DNA of 64,000 nucleotides from an uncultured Tenacibaculum sp. (GCF_947504135.1 NZ_CANNGG010000004.1:308439-372438); one strand, 5' to 3'. Positions 23,704 through 34,329 are shown, numbered from the stretch's first letter. Made by a program: numbers and translations. The notes: generated by a model not told the origin, from the sequence alone.

Positions 23704-25518
23704 ATGTCAACATTTTTAGATTTAGGTTTGCAAGAGCCTATCAATAAGGCATTAACCGATCTAGGTTATGAAAAGCCAACAGTAATTCAAGAAAAAGCAA
23801 TTCCACAAATAATTTCTTCAACAGAAGATTTAAAAGCATTTGCACAAACAGGTACAGGTAAAACTGCTGCCTTTAGTTTGCCTATTATTGAACTTGCTGA
23901 TCAAACAAGCACACACACACAAGCAATCATCTTATCTCCTACTCGTGAACTAGCAGTACAAATAGGAAAAAACATTGAAGACTTTTCAAAGTATTTACCT
24001 AACTTGAAAGTAGCTACTGTTTATGGTGGAGCTAATATTGAAGAGCAAATAAGAAAACTTAAAAAAGGGGTTCAAATAGTTGTAGGTACTCCTGGTAGAA
24101 CTGTAGACTTAATTAAAAGAAGAGCTTTAAAGCTTGGTAATGTACAATGGTTAGTACTTGACGAAGCTGATGAAATGCTTAACATGGGCTTTAAAGATGA
24201 ACTAGACCAAGTTTTAGAAGCTACACCAAACACCAAACAAACATTATTGTTTTCTGCAACTTTTCCTAGAGAAGTAGAAGATATTGCAAAAAACTACATG
24301 ACAAACCCTGTAGAAGTTACATCAGGACAAAAAAACCAAGGTTCTGATAATGTTAGTCATGAGTATTATTTAGTAAACGAAAAAACTCGTTACCCTGCTT
24401 TAAAAAGAGTAGCTGATTTAAACCCTGATATTTACGGAATCGTTTTCTGTAGAACACGTAGAGAAACACAAGAAGTAGCTAATAACCTTATTAGAGATGG
24501 TTATAATGCTGATTCTTTACATGGTGATTTATCACAGGCTCAGCGTGATTCTGTAATGGAAAAGTTTCGTAAGAAGAATATTCAAATATTAGTGGCTACT
24601 GACGTTGCTGCTCGTGGACTGGATGTTAACAACCTAACACACGTTATCAATCATAAATTACCAGATCAAATTGAAAACTATAATCACCGTAGTGGAAGAA
24701 CTGGTAGAGCCGGTAATAAAGGAATCTCTATTGCTTTAGTTAGTAAAAAAGAACAAGGTAGGTTACGTCCTATTGAACGTATTATAAAAAAACAATTTGT
24801 TCACACCCCTATTCCTTCAGGTAAGGAGATATGTCAAAATCAATTATTTCATTTAATTGATAAAGTTCATAATACTGAGGTAAACACAGAACAAATTGAA
24901 GGTTTTTTACCAAGTATTTACGAAAAATTAGAAGATTTAAGTCGTGAAGAGTTAATTCAAAAGTTTGTTTCTTTAGAGTTTAACACCTTCTTATCTTACT
25001 ACGAAAATGCTCCTGATTTAAACAACTTATCTTCAAGAGAAAATTCAAGAGGACGCTCTTCTAGTGAAAACATGACCCGTTTCTTCATCAATTTAGGAAG
25101 AAAAGATCGTTTAAATCCTGCCAAGTTAATCGGTTTAATAAATGATCAGAATATTGGTGATAAGATTGAAATTGGTGCTATTGACATTTTAGACACTTTC
25201 TCTTTCTTTGAAATAGACAAGAACTACGAAAAAGAAACTTTAGATGCTTTTGCTGCTAATGATCCAGATTTTAACGGTCGTTCTGTAAATGTAGAAATTA
25301 CTAAAACAGATCGTGGTAACGGCGGTGGCGGTAGAAAACCTCGTAGAAGCGGCGGAGGTAATTTTAGTGGAAAAAGACGTAGAAGTAGTGATAGAAATGA
25401 TAAGCCATCTGACTCTAAAAAAGGGTTTGGTAGAAGACGTAGTAACGAATCTTCTCCTAGAAGAGGAGATAACAAAACTGCTGCTTCGGGTTTTGGAAGA
25501 AAACGTAGAAGAGGTTAA
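23704..25518 (+). CDS. DEAD/DEAH box RNA helicase with Arg/Gly-rich tail
   Basis: AQTGTGKTAAFSLP, VLDEADEML, SATFP, HRSGRTGRAG; basic RGG-like C-terminus. Confidence 0.97.
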   Translation: MSTFLDLGLQEPINKALTDLGYEKPTVIQEKAIPQIISSTEDLKAFAQTGTGKTAAFSLPIIELADQTSTHTQAIILSPTRELAVQIGKNIEDFSKYLPNLKVATVYGGANIEEQIRKLKKGVQIVVGTPGRTVDLIKRRALKLGNVQWLVLDEADEMLNMGFKDELDQVLEATPNTKQTLLFSATFPREVEDIAKNYMTNPVEVTSGQKNQGSDNVSHEYYLVNEKTRYPALKRVADLNPDIYGIVFCRTRRETQEVANNLIRDGYNADSLHGDLSQAQRDSVMEKFRKKNIQILVATDVAARGLDVNNLTHVINHKLPDQIENYNHRSGRTGRAGNKGISIALVSKKEQGRLRPIERIIKKQFVHTPIPSGKEICQNQLFHLIDKVHNTEVNTEQIEGFLPSIYEKLEDLSREELIQKFVSLEFNTFLSYYENAPDLNNLSSRENSRGRSSSENMTRFFINLGRKDRLNPAKLIGLINDQNIGDKIEIGAIDILDTFSFFEIDKNYEKETLDAFAANDPDFNGRSVNVEITKTDRGNGGGGRKPRRSGGGNFSGKRRRSSDRNDKPSDSKKGFGRRRSNESSPRRGDNKTAASGFGRKRRRG

Positions 25519-25532
25519 AACTCATCATAAAT

Positions 25533-25562
25533 AAAAAGTAGCTCAATGAGCTGCTTTTTATT
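25533..25562. terminator. Terminator
   Basis: aaaaagtagctcaatgagctgcttttta. Confidence 0.75.
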
Positions 25563-25576
25563 TTATAAAATTGGAA

Positions 25577-26407
25577 TTACTGATTTCCTAAAATAATTGG
25601 CATTCCACTTTTTCCAGAACCAATAATAACTACTTTACTGTTTTGAGAGTTAGCTAATCTATTCGTAGCTTCTATTCCTTTGTCTTGTAAAATTTTATCA
25701 GTTAATGAAGCACTTAAAATTTTGTTCGCATCAGCTTTACCTTTTGCTTCAATAATTTGTTTTTCTGCTTCTTTTTGAGCTGTAACTAATCTAAACTCAT
25801 ATTCTAATGACTCTTGCTCTTGTTTTAATTTACGCTCAATAGCTTCTTTAATGGTTGAAGGCAATGTTACATCTCTAACAAGAATTTCATTTAACTGAAC
25901 ATATTGAGACTCTAAAATCTTTTTTGTTTCAATAAAAATTTCATCTTGAATAGCATCTCTTTTGCTTGAATATAATTGTTCTGGTGTATAACGCCCTACC
26001 ACACTACGTGCAGCTGAACGAATTGCAGGCTGAATTACACGTTGTAAATAGTTTTCTCCTAATACTTGATGTAACTTCCCTAAATCGTTGTAAACTGGTT
26101 GATACCATGCCGAAGCATCTATCTGAATTTCTAATCCATTTGAAGATAATACTTTCATCTTTTCAAAAAGTTCTTGCTGTCTTACTTCATAAACATGTAC
26201 TTTATTCCATGGTGCAACTACATGAAAACCTTCTCCTAAAGGTGGTTCATCCGTAACAACCCCTCCTCCAAAAGTTTTATACAATACTCCTGCTTCTCCT
26301 GAATTGATGGTTACTGTAGATTTTGCTATAAAAATTATTAAAACGATTACTACAGGTATTAACATACCAAACTTAGGAAACTTTAATTCTACTTGATTTC
26401 TTGTCAT
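25577..26407 (-). CDS. Prohibitin-like SPFH domain protein
   Basis: One N-terminal TM, VNSGEAGVLYKTFGG, SPFH region followed by an Ala/Glu/Lys coiled coil. Confidence 0.9.
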   Translation of the reverse strand: MTRNQVELKFPKFGMLIPVVIVLIIFIAKSTVTINSGEAGVLYKTFGGGVVTDEPPLGEGFHVVAPWNKVHVYEVRQQELFEKMKVLSSNGLEIQIDASAWYQPVYNDLGKLHQVLGENYLQRVIQPAIRSAARSVVGRYTPEQLYSSKRDAIQDEIFIETKKILESQYVQLNEILVRDVTLPSTIKEAIERKLKQEQESLEYEFRLVTAQKEAEKQIIEAKGKADANKILSASLTDKILQDKGIEATNRLANSQNSKVVIIGSGKSGMPIILGNQ

Positions 26408-26441
26408 TTTTCTGTGTTTTATACTCTAGTCAAATGTACAA

Positions 26442-27350
26442 CTAAATTAAATAACCGCAGTTTTCATATTCACATTCATGGGCTGAAATCTCTAGCTCTA
26501 AAGTGATATGTTCTAAATGAAAATCATTATGTAATAACTTTTTTACCTTTTGTTTAATTTGTTTAGTTTCCTCCCAAGAAAAACTACGCTCCTTTAAAAT
26601 TAAATGTGCCGTAAAAATATTGTATTCTCCATCCATTGTCCATAAGTGACAATCATGTACGCCTTCAACTTCTTCTAAAGACAATAAGTTCTTTTTAATA
26701 TCATCAACAGAAATTCCTACAGGAGCTCCTTGTAAAATAATACGTAAGCTTTCTTTGATATTTTTATACACATTAAACAATACAAAACCTGCAATAGCTA
26801 TTGATAATATAGGGTCTAACACTGGTACGTCCCAAAATTGCATTACAATACTCGCTAACAGTACTACTGCCCAACCTAGTACATCTTCTAATAAATGTAA
26901 TGAAACAACTCGCTCGTTAATTGATGTTCCTTTTTTCAATTTAAAAACAGCTGCTCCGTTTACAATAATTCCTAAAACAGCTAACCACATCATTCCTTTG
27001 GCATCAGCATTTTCTGGAGTAATAACTCTTGGAATTGCTTCTCTTATAATAAATACAGAACCTATTACCAATACGATTGAGTTTATGATAGCCCCCAACA
27101 AGGAAAATCGTTTATATCCGTACGAGTATTTTTTTGTCGGTTTTTTAGTCGATTTCTTTTGAAAATACCACGACAGTCCTAAACTGAAACTATCACCTAA
27201 GTCATGTAACGCATCAGACATAATAGCCAAGCTATTGGTGTAAAAACCTCCAATAAATTCGATAATTGTAAATGCTAAATTTAAGAAAAAGGCAACGGCT
27301 ATATTCTCTGTTGAATTTCCGTGTGAATGATGGTGATGATTGTGTCCCAT
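26442..27350 (-). CDS. Cation diffusion facilitator (CDF) family transporter
   Basis: MGHNHHHHSHGN start; SDALHDLGDSFSLGLSWYFQ; CDF cytoplasmic domain. Confidence 0.93.
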   Translation of the reverse strand: MGHNHHHHSHGNSTENIAVAFFLNLAFTIIEFIGGFYTNSLAIMSDALHDLGDSFSLGLSWYFQKKSTKKPTKKYSYGYKRFSLLGAIINSIVLVIGSVFIIREAIPRVITPENADAKGMMWLAVLGIIVNGAAVFKLKKGTSINERVVSLHLLEDVLGWAVVLLASIVMQFWDVPVLDPILSIAIAGFVLFNVYKNIKESLRIILQGAPVGISVDDIKKNLLSLEEVEGVHDCHLWTMDGEYNIFTAHLILKERSFSWEETKQIKQKVKKLLHNDFHLEHITLELEISAHECEYENCGYLI

Positions 27351-27387
27351 GTTTTTATTAATTGACTTTAAATGTATAAAAAAGATG

Positions 27388-27415
27388 CAAAAAAAGGAGT
27401 TAAAAAACTCCTCTT
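27388..27415 (-). terminator. Terminator downstream of the TonB receptor gene (minus strand)
   Basis: ggagttaaaaaactcc with T run on the minus strand. Confidence 0.55.
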
Positions 27416-27419
27416 TCTC

Positions 27420-29573
27420 TTATAACTTCACCAATATACCTGCGTTGAAAATAAATCCGTCTGTTGGTGCCCAAATATCCGTAAAGGACGGATCGTGATG
27501 CATACCTTCTATCATATTTTGGTAGTTTTGCTGTTTGGTGTCTGTAAAGTTTTCAAAATTAGCATACAAACTAATTTTCCCAAAAGTTCTCATCACCATA
27601 AAGCCCATCGTCCAATAATCTGGAGTTTTAGTCAAATTATTTCTCAATTGAGAGCTCTTGTAATATGCCTCATATCCTACTCGCCATTTATCATGTACTT
27701 CATACATTAATACGCCACCAAAGCTATGTTTTGGTGTCAGCGCTTTTTGATTGTTGTTGATTTCAACATTGTTATAGGCATAGTTTGTAAACAGTACAAA
27801 GTCTTTATACTTTAACTTTAAATTAGTTTCTGCTCCATAACTATTTAATCGACTTGAAGCATTCACAAATTCATAATTGGCTCCATTTTCTTGTAATAAA
27901 AGTGTATTTTTTAACTGCGTATAAAACACTAATTGATTAAAAGACAATGATACATTATCATTAAAAATTTTTGTTTTATAATTTACATCTGCATTAAATC
28001 CGATAGACGTTTCAGCTTCAAAATCGGTCAGGGTAATGGGCATTACATTTTGATACGAACGTAATTCTGCTTCTTCAGTAAAAATTGTAGGTATTTTATA
28101 TCCTAAACCTCCTCCTATTCTACTTGAAACCTTGTCATTATACTTAATGAATAAAGAAGCTCTAGGCAACACAAACGTTCCGTAGTGATCATTATAATCT
28201 GTTCGTAAACCACTTTCTAAAGTCAAACTGCTTGAAAGTCTCCAGTTATTTTGGGCAAATCCTCCAAAAGTAAACTGCTCGTAACTTCTATCTAAATTAG
28301 TGGTTGGATTTTCTGTAAAATTTTCAGTGATAATATTTCCTCCAAAAACCCAATCAGAGCTAGTTTTATACAAATTATACGTTGCTTCAGTAAATGTAGC
28401 CCATTGTTTTCCGTCAAACTCATAATCAGGTAGGGTTAAATTTCTTTTGAAATAACTCACACTATTTTTAAAATCAAAACTTTTAGTTTCTGAAATAGTA
28501 TTGGAATACGATAATTGAGTAGCATAACGTTCTGATTTATTTTCTTCAAAAAAACTGTGATCAGGTGTCATATTTCCTGCAATTACATCCGTATCACCTC
28601 CTATACGGTCTTCTATAGTTGTCCCAAAGTTCAAACGCCATTCTTCCTTTTCATTCGGGTAGTAGAATAATGATGGGTTAATACTAAAACTTCTAACTTT
28701 TGGAATATCAGAAAAATGATCGTCATTTACATCGGTAGCTTCCTGTCTGTTTACAGATCCGTATAAACTAACTCCAAATTTATTGAAACGTTCGCTATAA
28801 AAAGCGTTTAAAGTACTTCCGTTACGTGAAGTTTGATCGAACATTAGACTAATTTCTCTTTCTTCTTTTGGCTTTTTTGACACCAAATTTACCAAACCTG
28901 CAATAGCTCCTCCTCCATATAAAGTAGAAGAACTTCCTTTGATAATTTCTACTTGCTGTAAATCTAACGGAGGAATCTGCATAATACTCAACCCACTAGA
29001 AAAACCTCCAAATAACGGAAATCCGTCTTTTAATAATTGCGTAAAACGTCCATCTAACCCTTGGATACGAATACTTTGATTGGCTGAATTTGCAGAAGTT
29101 TGTTGCATCTGTATTCCTGTACTTTCTCGTAATACCATAGCAATGTTTGCCGAATTCATTACTGCTTTTTCTCCTAACTCTTCTGCTCCGACAACTTCTA
29201 TCCTTGTAGGAATCTCAGCAATCGTCCTTTTACTTCTTGTCGATTGAATTACAACCGCTTCTAAAGTTTCTTCATCTTCATGAAGTTCTATTACAAATTG
29301 TTTTTTTGCTGTTGGAAAGGTGATGGCTTTTTCCATCGTTTCAAACCCTATAAACGATACTACAAAAGTTTGTTTTCCGTTAGGAATATTGTTAATAATT
29401 GCAATTCCATCTAAGTTAGTTTCTGCTCCAATAGTCGTGTTTTTCACATACACGGAAGCACCTACTATAGGCTCCTTTTCATCAGAAATTACTTTAAACT
29501 CAACTAAATTTTGTGCAGTTATTTTAATTGCAGATAGCATAAGGACTACCGCTACTACTATATTTTTTAACAT
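27420..29573 (-). CDS. TonB-dependent receptor with CarboxypepD-reg-like domain
   Basis: Signal peptide, N-terminal carboxypeptidase-regulatory-like region, plug (IRIQGLDGRFTQLLKDGFPLFGG), beta-barrel. Confidence 0.93.
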   Translation of the reverse strand: MLKNIVVAVVLMLSAIKITAQNLVEFKVISDEKEPIVGASVYVKNTTIGAETNLDGIAIINNIPNGKQTFVVSFIGFETMEKAITFPTAKKQFVIELHEDEETLEAVVIQSTRSKRTIAEIPTRIEVVGAEELGEKAVMNSANIAMVLRESTGIQMQQTSANSANQSIRIQGLDGRFTQLLKDGFPLFGGFSSGLSIMQIPPLDLQQVEIIKGSSSTLYGGGAIAGLVNLVSKKPKEEREISLMFDQTSRNGSTLNAFYSERFNKFGVSLYGSVNRQEATDVNDDHFSDIPKVRSFSINPSLFYYPNEKEEWRLNFGTTIEDRIGGDTDVIAGNMTPDHSFFEENKSERYATQLSYSNTISETKSFDFKNSVSYFKRNLTLPDYEFDGKQWATFTEATYNLYKTSSDWVFGGNIITENFTENPTTNLDRSYEQFTFGGFAQNNWRLSSSLTLESGLRTDYNDHYGTFVLPRASLFIKYNDKVSSRIGGGLGYKIPTIFTEEAELRSYQNVMPITLTDFEAETSIGFNADVNYKTKIFNDNVSLSFNQLVFYTQLKNTLLLQENGANYEFVNASSRLNSYGAETNLKLKYKDFVLFTNYAYNNVEINNNQKALTPKHSFGGVLMYEVHDKWRVGYEAYYKSSQLRNNLTKTPDYWTMGFMVMRTFGKISLYANFENFTDTKQQNYQNMIEGMHHDPSFTDIWAPTDGFIFNAGILVKL

Positions 29574-29674
29574 GTGTTATTTTTAAATTAATTATATAAA
29601 AGAAGACATCTCTTTTTCTAAAAAAGATGCATAAAAGCTTTCTGTTTTTTGAAAGCGAATACTTAATAATTAAT

Positions 29675-30013
29675 TTAAGCTTTAGGCGGTTGGAAAATTC
29701 CTTTTAAAAAAGAAAAGTTATAAGGAACTTGGTAAAAACCAATTGTTTCTCTTATTTCAAAAAAAGGAATAATTTCGAAGTAATATTCTACAGGTACGAA
29801 CTCTGCTGTAAGATTCACCACCGTGCAGTGATGGTGATGTTCTTTGTTTTTCTCCTCTTCTGTATCATTTTCATGATGCTCATCTTGATGCTCTTCGTTT
29901 AACTCATCATGATGCACCTCTGATTCAGCTACAAAAACCACAGCATCAGTATGTGCCTGTAAAGGAGGCACAATTAACAGTAAAGTTAATAATATGATGA
30001 TGCTTTTTTTCAC
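29675..30013 (-). CDS. Small exported His/Glu-rich protein
   Basis: Signal peptide; VHHDELNEEHQDEHHENDTEEEKNKEHHHHC; C-terminal FQPPKA; upstream of TonB receptor. Confidence 0.75.
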   Translation of the reverse strand: MKKSIIILLTLLLIVPPLQAHTDAVVFVAESEVHHDELNEEHQDEHHENDTEEEKNKEHHHHCTVVNLTAEFVPVEYYFEIIPFFEIRETIGFYQVPYNFSFLKGIFQPPKA

Positions 30014-30054
30014 TAATCTAATTTAGAGTTACAAAATTACAAAATTATAAAATT

Positions 30055-30453
30055 TTATGAACCTTCTTTATCCAATCTGTCTTTAACGTATTCAATTTTT
30101 GTTTTACCATGCGCAAAAGGGTTTCCTTCTTCATCCAAACTTACCATAACAATTTTATCAATTGCGATAATTGTTTTTCGAGTTATTTTGTTGCGAACCT
30201 CACAGCTTAAGGTAATAGATGTTGTTCCAAACTTTACTACATCAATTCCTATTTCAACAATATCTCCTTGTTTTGCTGAACTAACAAAATTTATTTCAGA
30301 CATAAACTTGGTTACTGTTTTAGGAATTTCTAACTGAATAATAGCATATAACGCTACTTCTTCATCAATCCATTGTAATAATCGTCCTCCGAAAAGTGTT
30401 CCGTTAGGATTTAAATCTTCTGGTTTTACCCATTTACGTGTGTGAAATCTCAT
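30055..30453 (-). CDS. Acyl-CoA thioesterase (hotdog fold)
   Basis: PNGTLFGGRLLQWIDEEVALYA motif. Confidence 0.9.
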   Translation of the reverse strand: MRFHTRKWVKPEDLNPNGTLFGGRLLQWIDEEVALYAIIQLEIPKTVTKFMSEINFVSSAKQGDIVEIGIDVVKFGTTSITLSCEVRNKITRKTIIAIDKIVMVSLDEEGNPFAHGKTKIEYVKDRLDKEGS

Positions 30454-30458
30454 CGTAT

Positions 30459-30641
30459 TTATTGTTCTATATTTTTAGCTTCAAAAGCTATTAAATCATT
30501 ATTTACAAAAGTAAAGGTTATTTGTATAGGATTACAACATACCTCACAATCTTCTACATAGGTTTCAGATGTACTAGCATCCAACAACATGGAAATTTCT
30601 TCCCAACAATGCGGACATTGAAAAAAGTGCTCATGCATCAT
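30459..30641 (-). CDS. CPXCG motif-containing cysteine-rich protein
   Basis: FQCPHCWEEISM and YVEDCEVCCNPIQI. Confidence 0.88.
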   Translation of the reverse strand: MMHEHFFQCPHCWEEISMLLDASTSETYVEDCEVCCNPIQITFTFVNNDLIAFEAKNIEQ

Positions 30642-32656
30642 ATTTTACCATAATATTTTCTAACAAACCACTCTATTGATAGTAAAACTATAATCAATAA
30701 TAACAACCATTTCCAATCAACTAAACTTTGTTTTTTGGTAATAGACTTTTGAGTGGTATAAAAAGAAGCATCTTCTTGTACCTTTTTTAATAATTCGTCA
30801 ACTTTATCTGCATAAACTATAGCTCCGTCTGTTTTTAACGCCAGCTGTTCTAATTTTTTAAAATTAGCATTGGTAAACTGCTCTTCTATCTGATAATCTT
30901 CAATCTTAAACCTCCCTGAGCTACTTATATTTTGATTCTTTACAGTTACAGTATATGAATATTCTCCTGAGGCTAATCCTTCAACAGCAACTTGATACGA
31001 GTTATTAAATAACGAAAACGGAATGCTCTTTTTAGCTTTTGTTTCTAAGTTAGTTACTGTTAACTCCAAAGATGCTCTGCTATCAAACTGATAGTTTTTA
31101 TCAACATAAAATGCACTTATAGTTATAGGTTCATTAGCTGCATACAAACGTTGCGCTTTTACATCTAAACGCTTCCTTTTTTTAGTGGATGCTAAATATT
31201 GAACCAAGTTTCCTACAAACGTATCAAAACTTTCAAAGTTTTTCTCTTTTAAATAACTGGCTGCCCTCCATTTCCAAATACCTTCTCCAAATAGTACCGC
31301 ATATTTTTTATCATTTTCTTCAAAAGTTGATAGTAACGGTTGAGTGGTTTCTACGCCTGCATACTTTTGATACAACAAACTTTGAGATTCTTTTTTAAGC
31401 TGTACTTCTCCAAACTTGTCTTTTAGTGGTGGAAATTGACCAAAACCGATATCTTCTTGATAAAAAGTTAAAAAATCTGGATTGTAAATAGCGGTATATT
31501 CTTCTTTTTGATTGATGGCTCTTTTTTGAACCCCCAAACCTTGACTATTCAAAAAGCTCCAATCTGTTTTAGTTCCTGAAACCAGTAAGAAATTAGAGGG
31601 TGTTTTTTCTAAAGTTGCTTTAAAATAACTATTAGGCTGATACAAAACAAAAAACTGATAAGCGTCTAAGTTTATATTATTATCCTGTATCAAAGCTATA
31701 TCTACTTTGCGTTGTTTATTGCTCTCAATCGCTTTTTTAAGTGCCCCTAAATCTGGATGTAGGAAAGAACTTAATAACAATACTTTGGTTTGCTCATCTA
31801 AGACTTCAACTGAAAAGCTTTTATAGTTGTTCTTCGTGTTTTTTTCATTCGCTATACTACTTATTGACGCTGTGTAATAGTGTACTCCTTTGGTATTAGA
31901 CACTAAGTTGGCTGTAACAGTTTGCACAGGATTTTCTGGTGAAAAGCGTACTCTTTTTGAAAAAACTCTGCTTCCGTTTTTTACGATTGAAAAAGTAGTA
32001 TTCACTGTTTCTTTTCCTTCATAATACAACAATGCTTCTACAGGAAACTTGTTCTTTACATAGCTATACTTATTCACATTTAACTGCGAAATTTGAATGT
32101 CTTGATACTTAATAGTATCACCAATAACTATAGGAAATACTTTATACTTTGTTGATGAAAACTCATAATCGTTTCCTTGTGTTTGATTTCCATCGGTTAT
32201 TAAAATGGTAGCTGCATTTTTATCTTTATTCAACTCATTAACAGCATCAATTGCTTTTGAAATATCTGTTTGAGTTTCAGCAAACGATAAACTATCCAAC
32301 ACCTTAATATCATTCCCGAACGAAAAATACTGTACGTCAAACTTATCTTGAAGTTCTTCGTTACTTTCTACTTTTGATACTAATTCTTGAACCTTTTTTT
32401 CTTCTTTAAAAAACTGAGTAGATAGTGAATTATCTACCAATACAGACAACACAGGTTTTATGTTATCCGTTTCAATGGTTGCTATCTTCGGATTGATCAA
32501 TAGCAATCCTATTAAAAAAATACTTAGTGCTTTTAAGCTAAAAAGTAAGATATGTACTTTCGGAGTTCTTTTTACCTTATAGAAATATTGAAAAAAAGCA
32601 ATGACTACGCTTATGAATACGGCTAATACAATGTAAATTATAGTTATTGACTCCAC
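30638..32656 (-). CDS. VWA-domain-like membrane protein
   Basis: Terminal TM segments, SVLVDNSLSTQ MIDAS-like region; TILITDGNQTQGNDYE. Confidence 0.8.
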   Translation of the reverse strand: MESITIIYIVLAVFISVVIAFFQYFYKVKRTPKVHILLFSLKALSIFLIGLLLINPKIATIETDNIKPVLSVLVDNSLSTQFFKEEKKVQELVSKVESNEELQDKFDVQYFSFGNDIKVLDSLSFAETQTDISKAIDAVNELNKDKNAATILITDGNQTQGNDYEFSSTKYKVFPIVIGDTIKYQDIQISQLNVNKYSYVKNKFPVEALLYYEGKETVNTTFSIVKNGSRVFSKRVRFSPENPVQTVTANLVSNTKGVHYYTASISSIANEKNTKNNYKSFSVEVLDEQTKVLLLSSFLHPDLGALKKAIESNKQRKVDIALIQDNNINLDAYQFFVLYQPNSYFKATLEKTPSNFLLVSGTKTDWSFLNSQGLGVQKRAINQKEEYTAIYNPDFLTFYQEDIGFGQFPPLKDKFGEVQLKKESQSLLYQKYAGVETTQPLLSTFEENDKKYAVLFGEGIWKWRAASYLKEKNFESFDTFVGNLVQYLASTKKRKRLDVKAQRLYAANEPITISAFYVDKNYQFDSRASLELTVTNLETKAKKSIPFSLFNNSYQVAVEGLASGEYSYTVTVKNQNISSSGRFKIEDYQIEEQFTNANFKKLEQLALKTDGAIVYADKVDELLKKVQEDASFYTTQKSITKKQSLVDWKWLLLLIIVLLSIEWFVRKYYGKI

Positions 32657-32836
32657 TCAGCTTATTTTAGTATGTGAAGATAAAAATATCTAACAAATAA
32701 AATTGCCTTTTCTTCTTTTTCATTTATGACCTTGGCCATAAAAAACTAGCAATCAATTACATAACCTTACTAAAAACTAGTATATGGTAACCACTGAAAA
32801 CTTAACCACAGAAAAACACTTCAAAAAACAAATAGC

Positions 32837-33120
32837 ATGGGAATTACGGCTTACATCAATAAAAAAATAGCTGAAGGCGAACGAAACAGCATTGGTGTAT
32901 CTATTATATTAATTACTGTAGGCTCAATGATTGCATCCATAACAGCTGCTTTGGCTATAGATGGAGAGGTTATTTATTTGCCCTAATCTTTACCTGTGAA
33001 ACCGCTATGGGCGCTAATGCTGCTGCCATAAGTCAACGTTCTTTTAAAATAATTGCATGGGCATTTATTATTAATATACTTGGTAATATTCCGTTGATTT
33101 TTTACCTACTTACTACGTAG
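32837..33120 (+). pseudogene. Small membrane-protein gene carrying a frameshift
   Basis: Frame 1 MGITAYINKKIAEGERNSIGVSIILITVGSMIASITAALAI then a stop; another frame continues RWRGYLFALIFTCETAMGANAAAISQRSFKIIAWAFIINILGNIPLIFYLLTT*; 284 nt total (3n+2). Confidence 0.6.
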
Positions 33121-33523
33121 TTGTAGGCTTCGGCTTTGCCTCAAACATTCTAAAAAAGAGCATAGAAGCTATGTTTCGTGCTCTTTCTTTAGCTTCATGT
33201 GCTTTTGTTCCGTCAAAAAGTTCATCAACCGTTTCAAACCACAATTGCAACCAGCGTCCAAAGTGTTCCTGATAAATAGAATATTCAAAATCCCTATCTA
33301 CATCTTTGTGTGCTTTCATCGGGTTTCCTTTAAACTTTCTAACAAAAAACAAATTCGTTTCCCAAAAATCGGTGAGTTTTTGTAAATGAGGTTCCCAAGT
33401 TTCTTCTGGAATTGTTTTCAAAAAGATAGGCCCTATAAAATCATCCTTTCTAATTTTATCATTATAAAAGGTTGATACCAACTTATACACATCTTCCCTA
33501 TTTTCTATGTCTCTTTTATCCAT
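33113..33523 (-). CDS. Group III truncated hemoglobin
   Basis: DIENREDVYKLVSTFYNDKIRKDDFIGPIF; W/F/H pattern of group III trHb (FWETNLFF...AHKDVD..HFGRWLQLW). Confidence 0.88.
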   Translation of the reverse strand: MDKRDIENREDVYKLVSTFYNDKIRKDDFIGPIFLKTIPEETWEPHLQKLTDFWETNLFFVRKFKGNPMKAHKDVDRDFEYSIYQEHFGRWLQLWFETVDELFDGTKAHEAKERARNIASMLFFRMFEAKPKPTTT

Positions 33524-33594
33524 TTACAAATCGTTGTTGAAATACGTTACAAAAGTATATCTTTATGCAATTGCAATTTATGACTTAAATCATA

Positions 33595-34191
33595 ATGATT
33601 CCAGAAGAACTCTTATTAAAATATACCGCTGAAACGAAACGTTTTCAGAAAGACGAAATTATTTTCTCTGAAAAACAAACCGCACATTACTACTACCAAA
33701 TAGTAAGCGGAGTGGTTAAAATGAATAATTTTAATGATGATGGTAAAGAGTTTATTCAAGGGGTGTTTTATAAAAACCAGAGTTTTGGTGAACCACCTTT
33801 ATTTATCGATGTAAAATATCCTGCCAATGCTGTGGCAATTTCTGATAGTACGGTTCTAGTCTTATCTAAAAGCAACCTGTTTAAATTATTGCAAGATAAT
33901 CCTGAAACTCACTTAAAAATCACCCAAAGTTTAGCCAAACGTTTGTACTACAAAGCTATTATTGCTTCCGAAATATCGAGTCAAGAACCCGCGCATAGAG
34001 TACTTCGATTTATAGATTATTTAAAAGACGATGTATACAAAGTTAAAGGAAAACACACATTCAAAGTAGCCTATACACGACAACAAATAGCTGATATTTT
34101 AGGTTTACGCGTAGAAACGGTTATTCGAGTAATAAAATCCTTAGAAAAAAAGGGAGACGTAAAAATTAGCAAACGAAAGGTATATCGTTAA
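33595..34191 (+). CDS. Crp/Fnr family transcriptional regulator
   Basis: cNMP-binding fold (KNQSFGEPPLFIDVKYPANAVA) and C-terminal HTH (YTRQQIADILGLRVETVIRVIKSLEKKG). Confidence 0.93.
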   Translation: MIPEELLLKYTAETKRFQKDEIIFSEKQTAHYYYQIVSGVVKMNNFNDDGKEFIQGVFYKNQSFGEPPLFIDVKYPANAVAISDSTVLVLSKSNLFKLLQDNPETHLKITQSLAKRLYYKAIIASEISSQEPAHRVLRFIDYLKDDVYKVKGKHTFKVAYTRQQIADILGLRVETVIRVIKSLEKKGDVKISKRKVYR

Positions 34192-34329
34192 AACTTTCCT
34201 AAAAAGACCATTCCTCAATAAAGTCTGTCATAAATCATAAAATTAATTAGACTTATGGAATTCCCCAAGATTTTGTACACCCCTTGTAGTAAGTTCGCTA
34301 TGATTGTATAATTAATTAACAAATAACAA

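Noticed and set aside
25224-25534. Track ORFs 25224-25475 (-) and 25313-25534 (+)
   Set aside because: Alternative frames of the Arg/Gly-rich tail of the DEAD-box helicase; no independent support.
32940-32975. Programmed ribosomal frameshift in the 32837 gene
   Set aside because: No slippery heptamer (X XXY YYZ) or downstream pseudoknot recognised; simple mutation is more likely.
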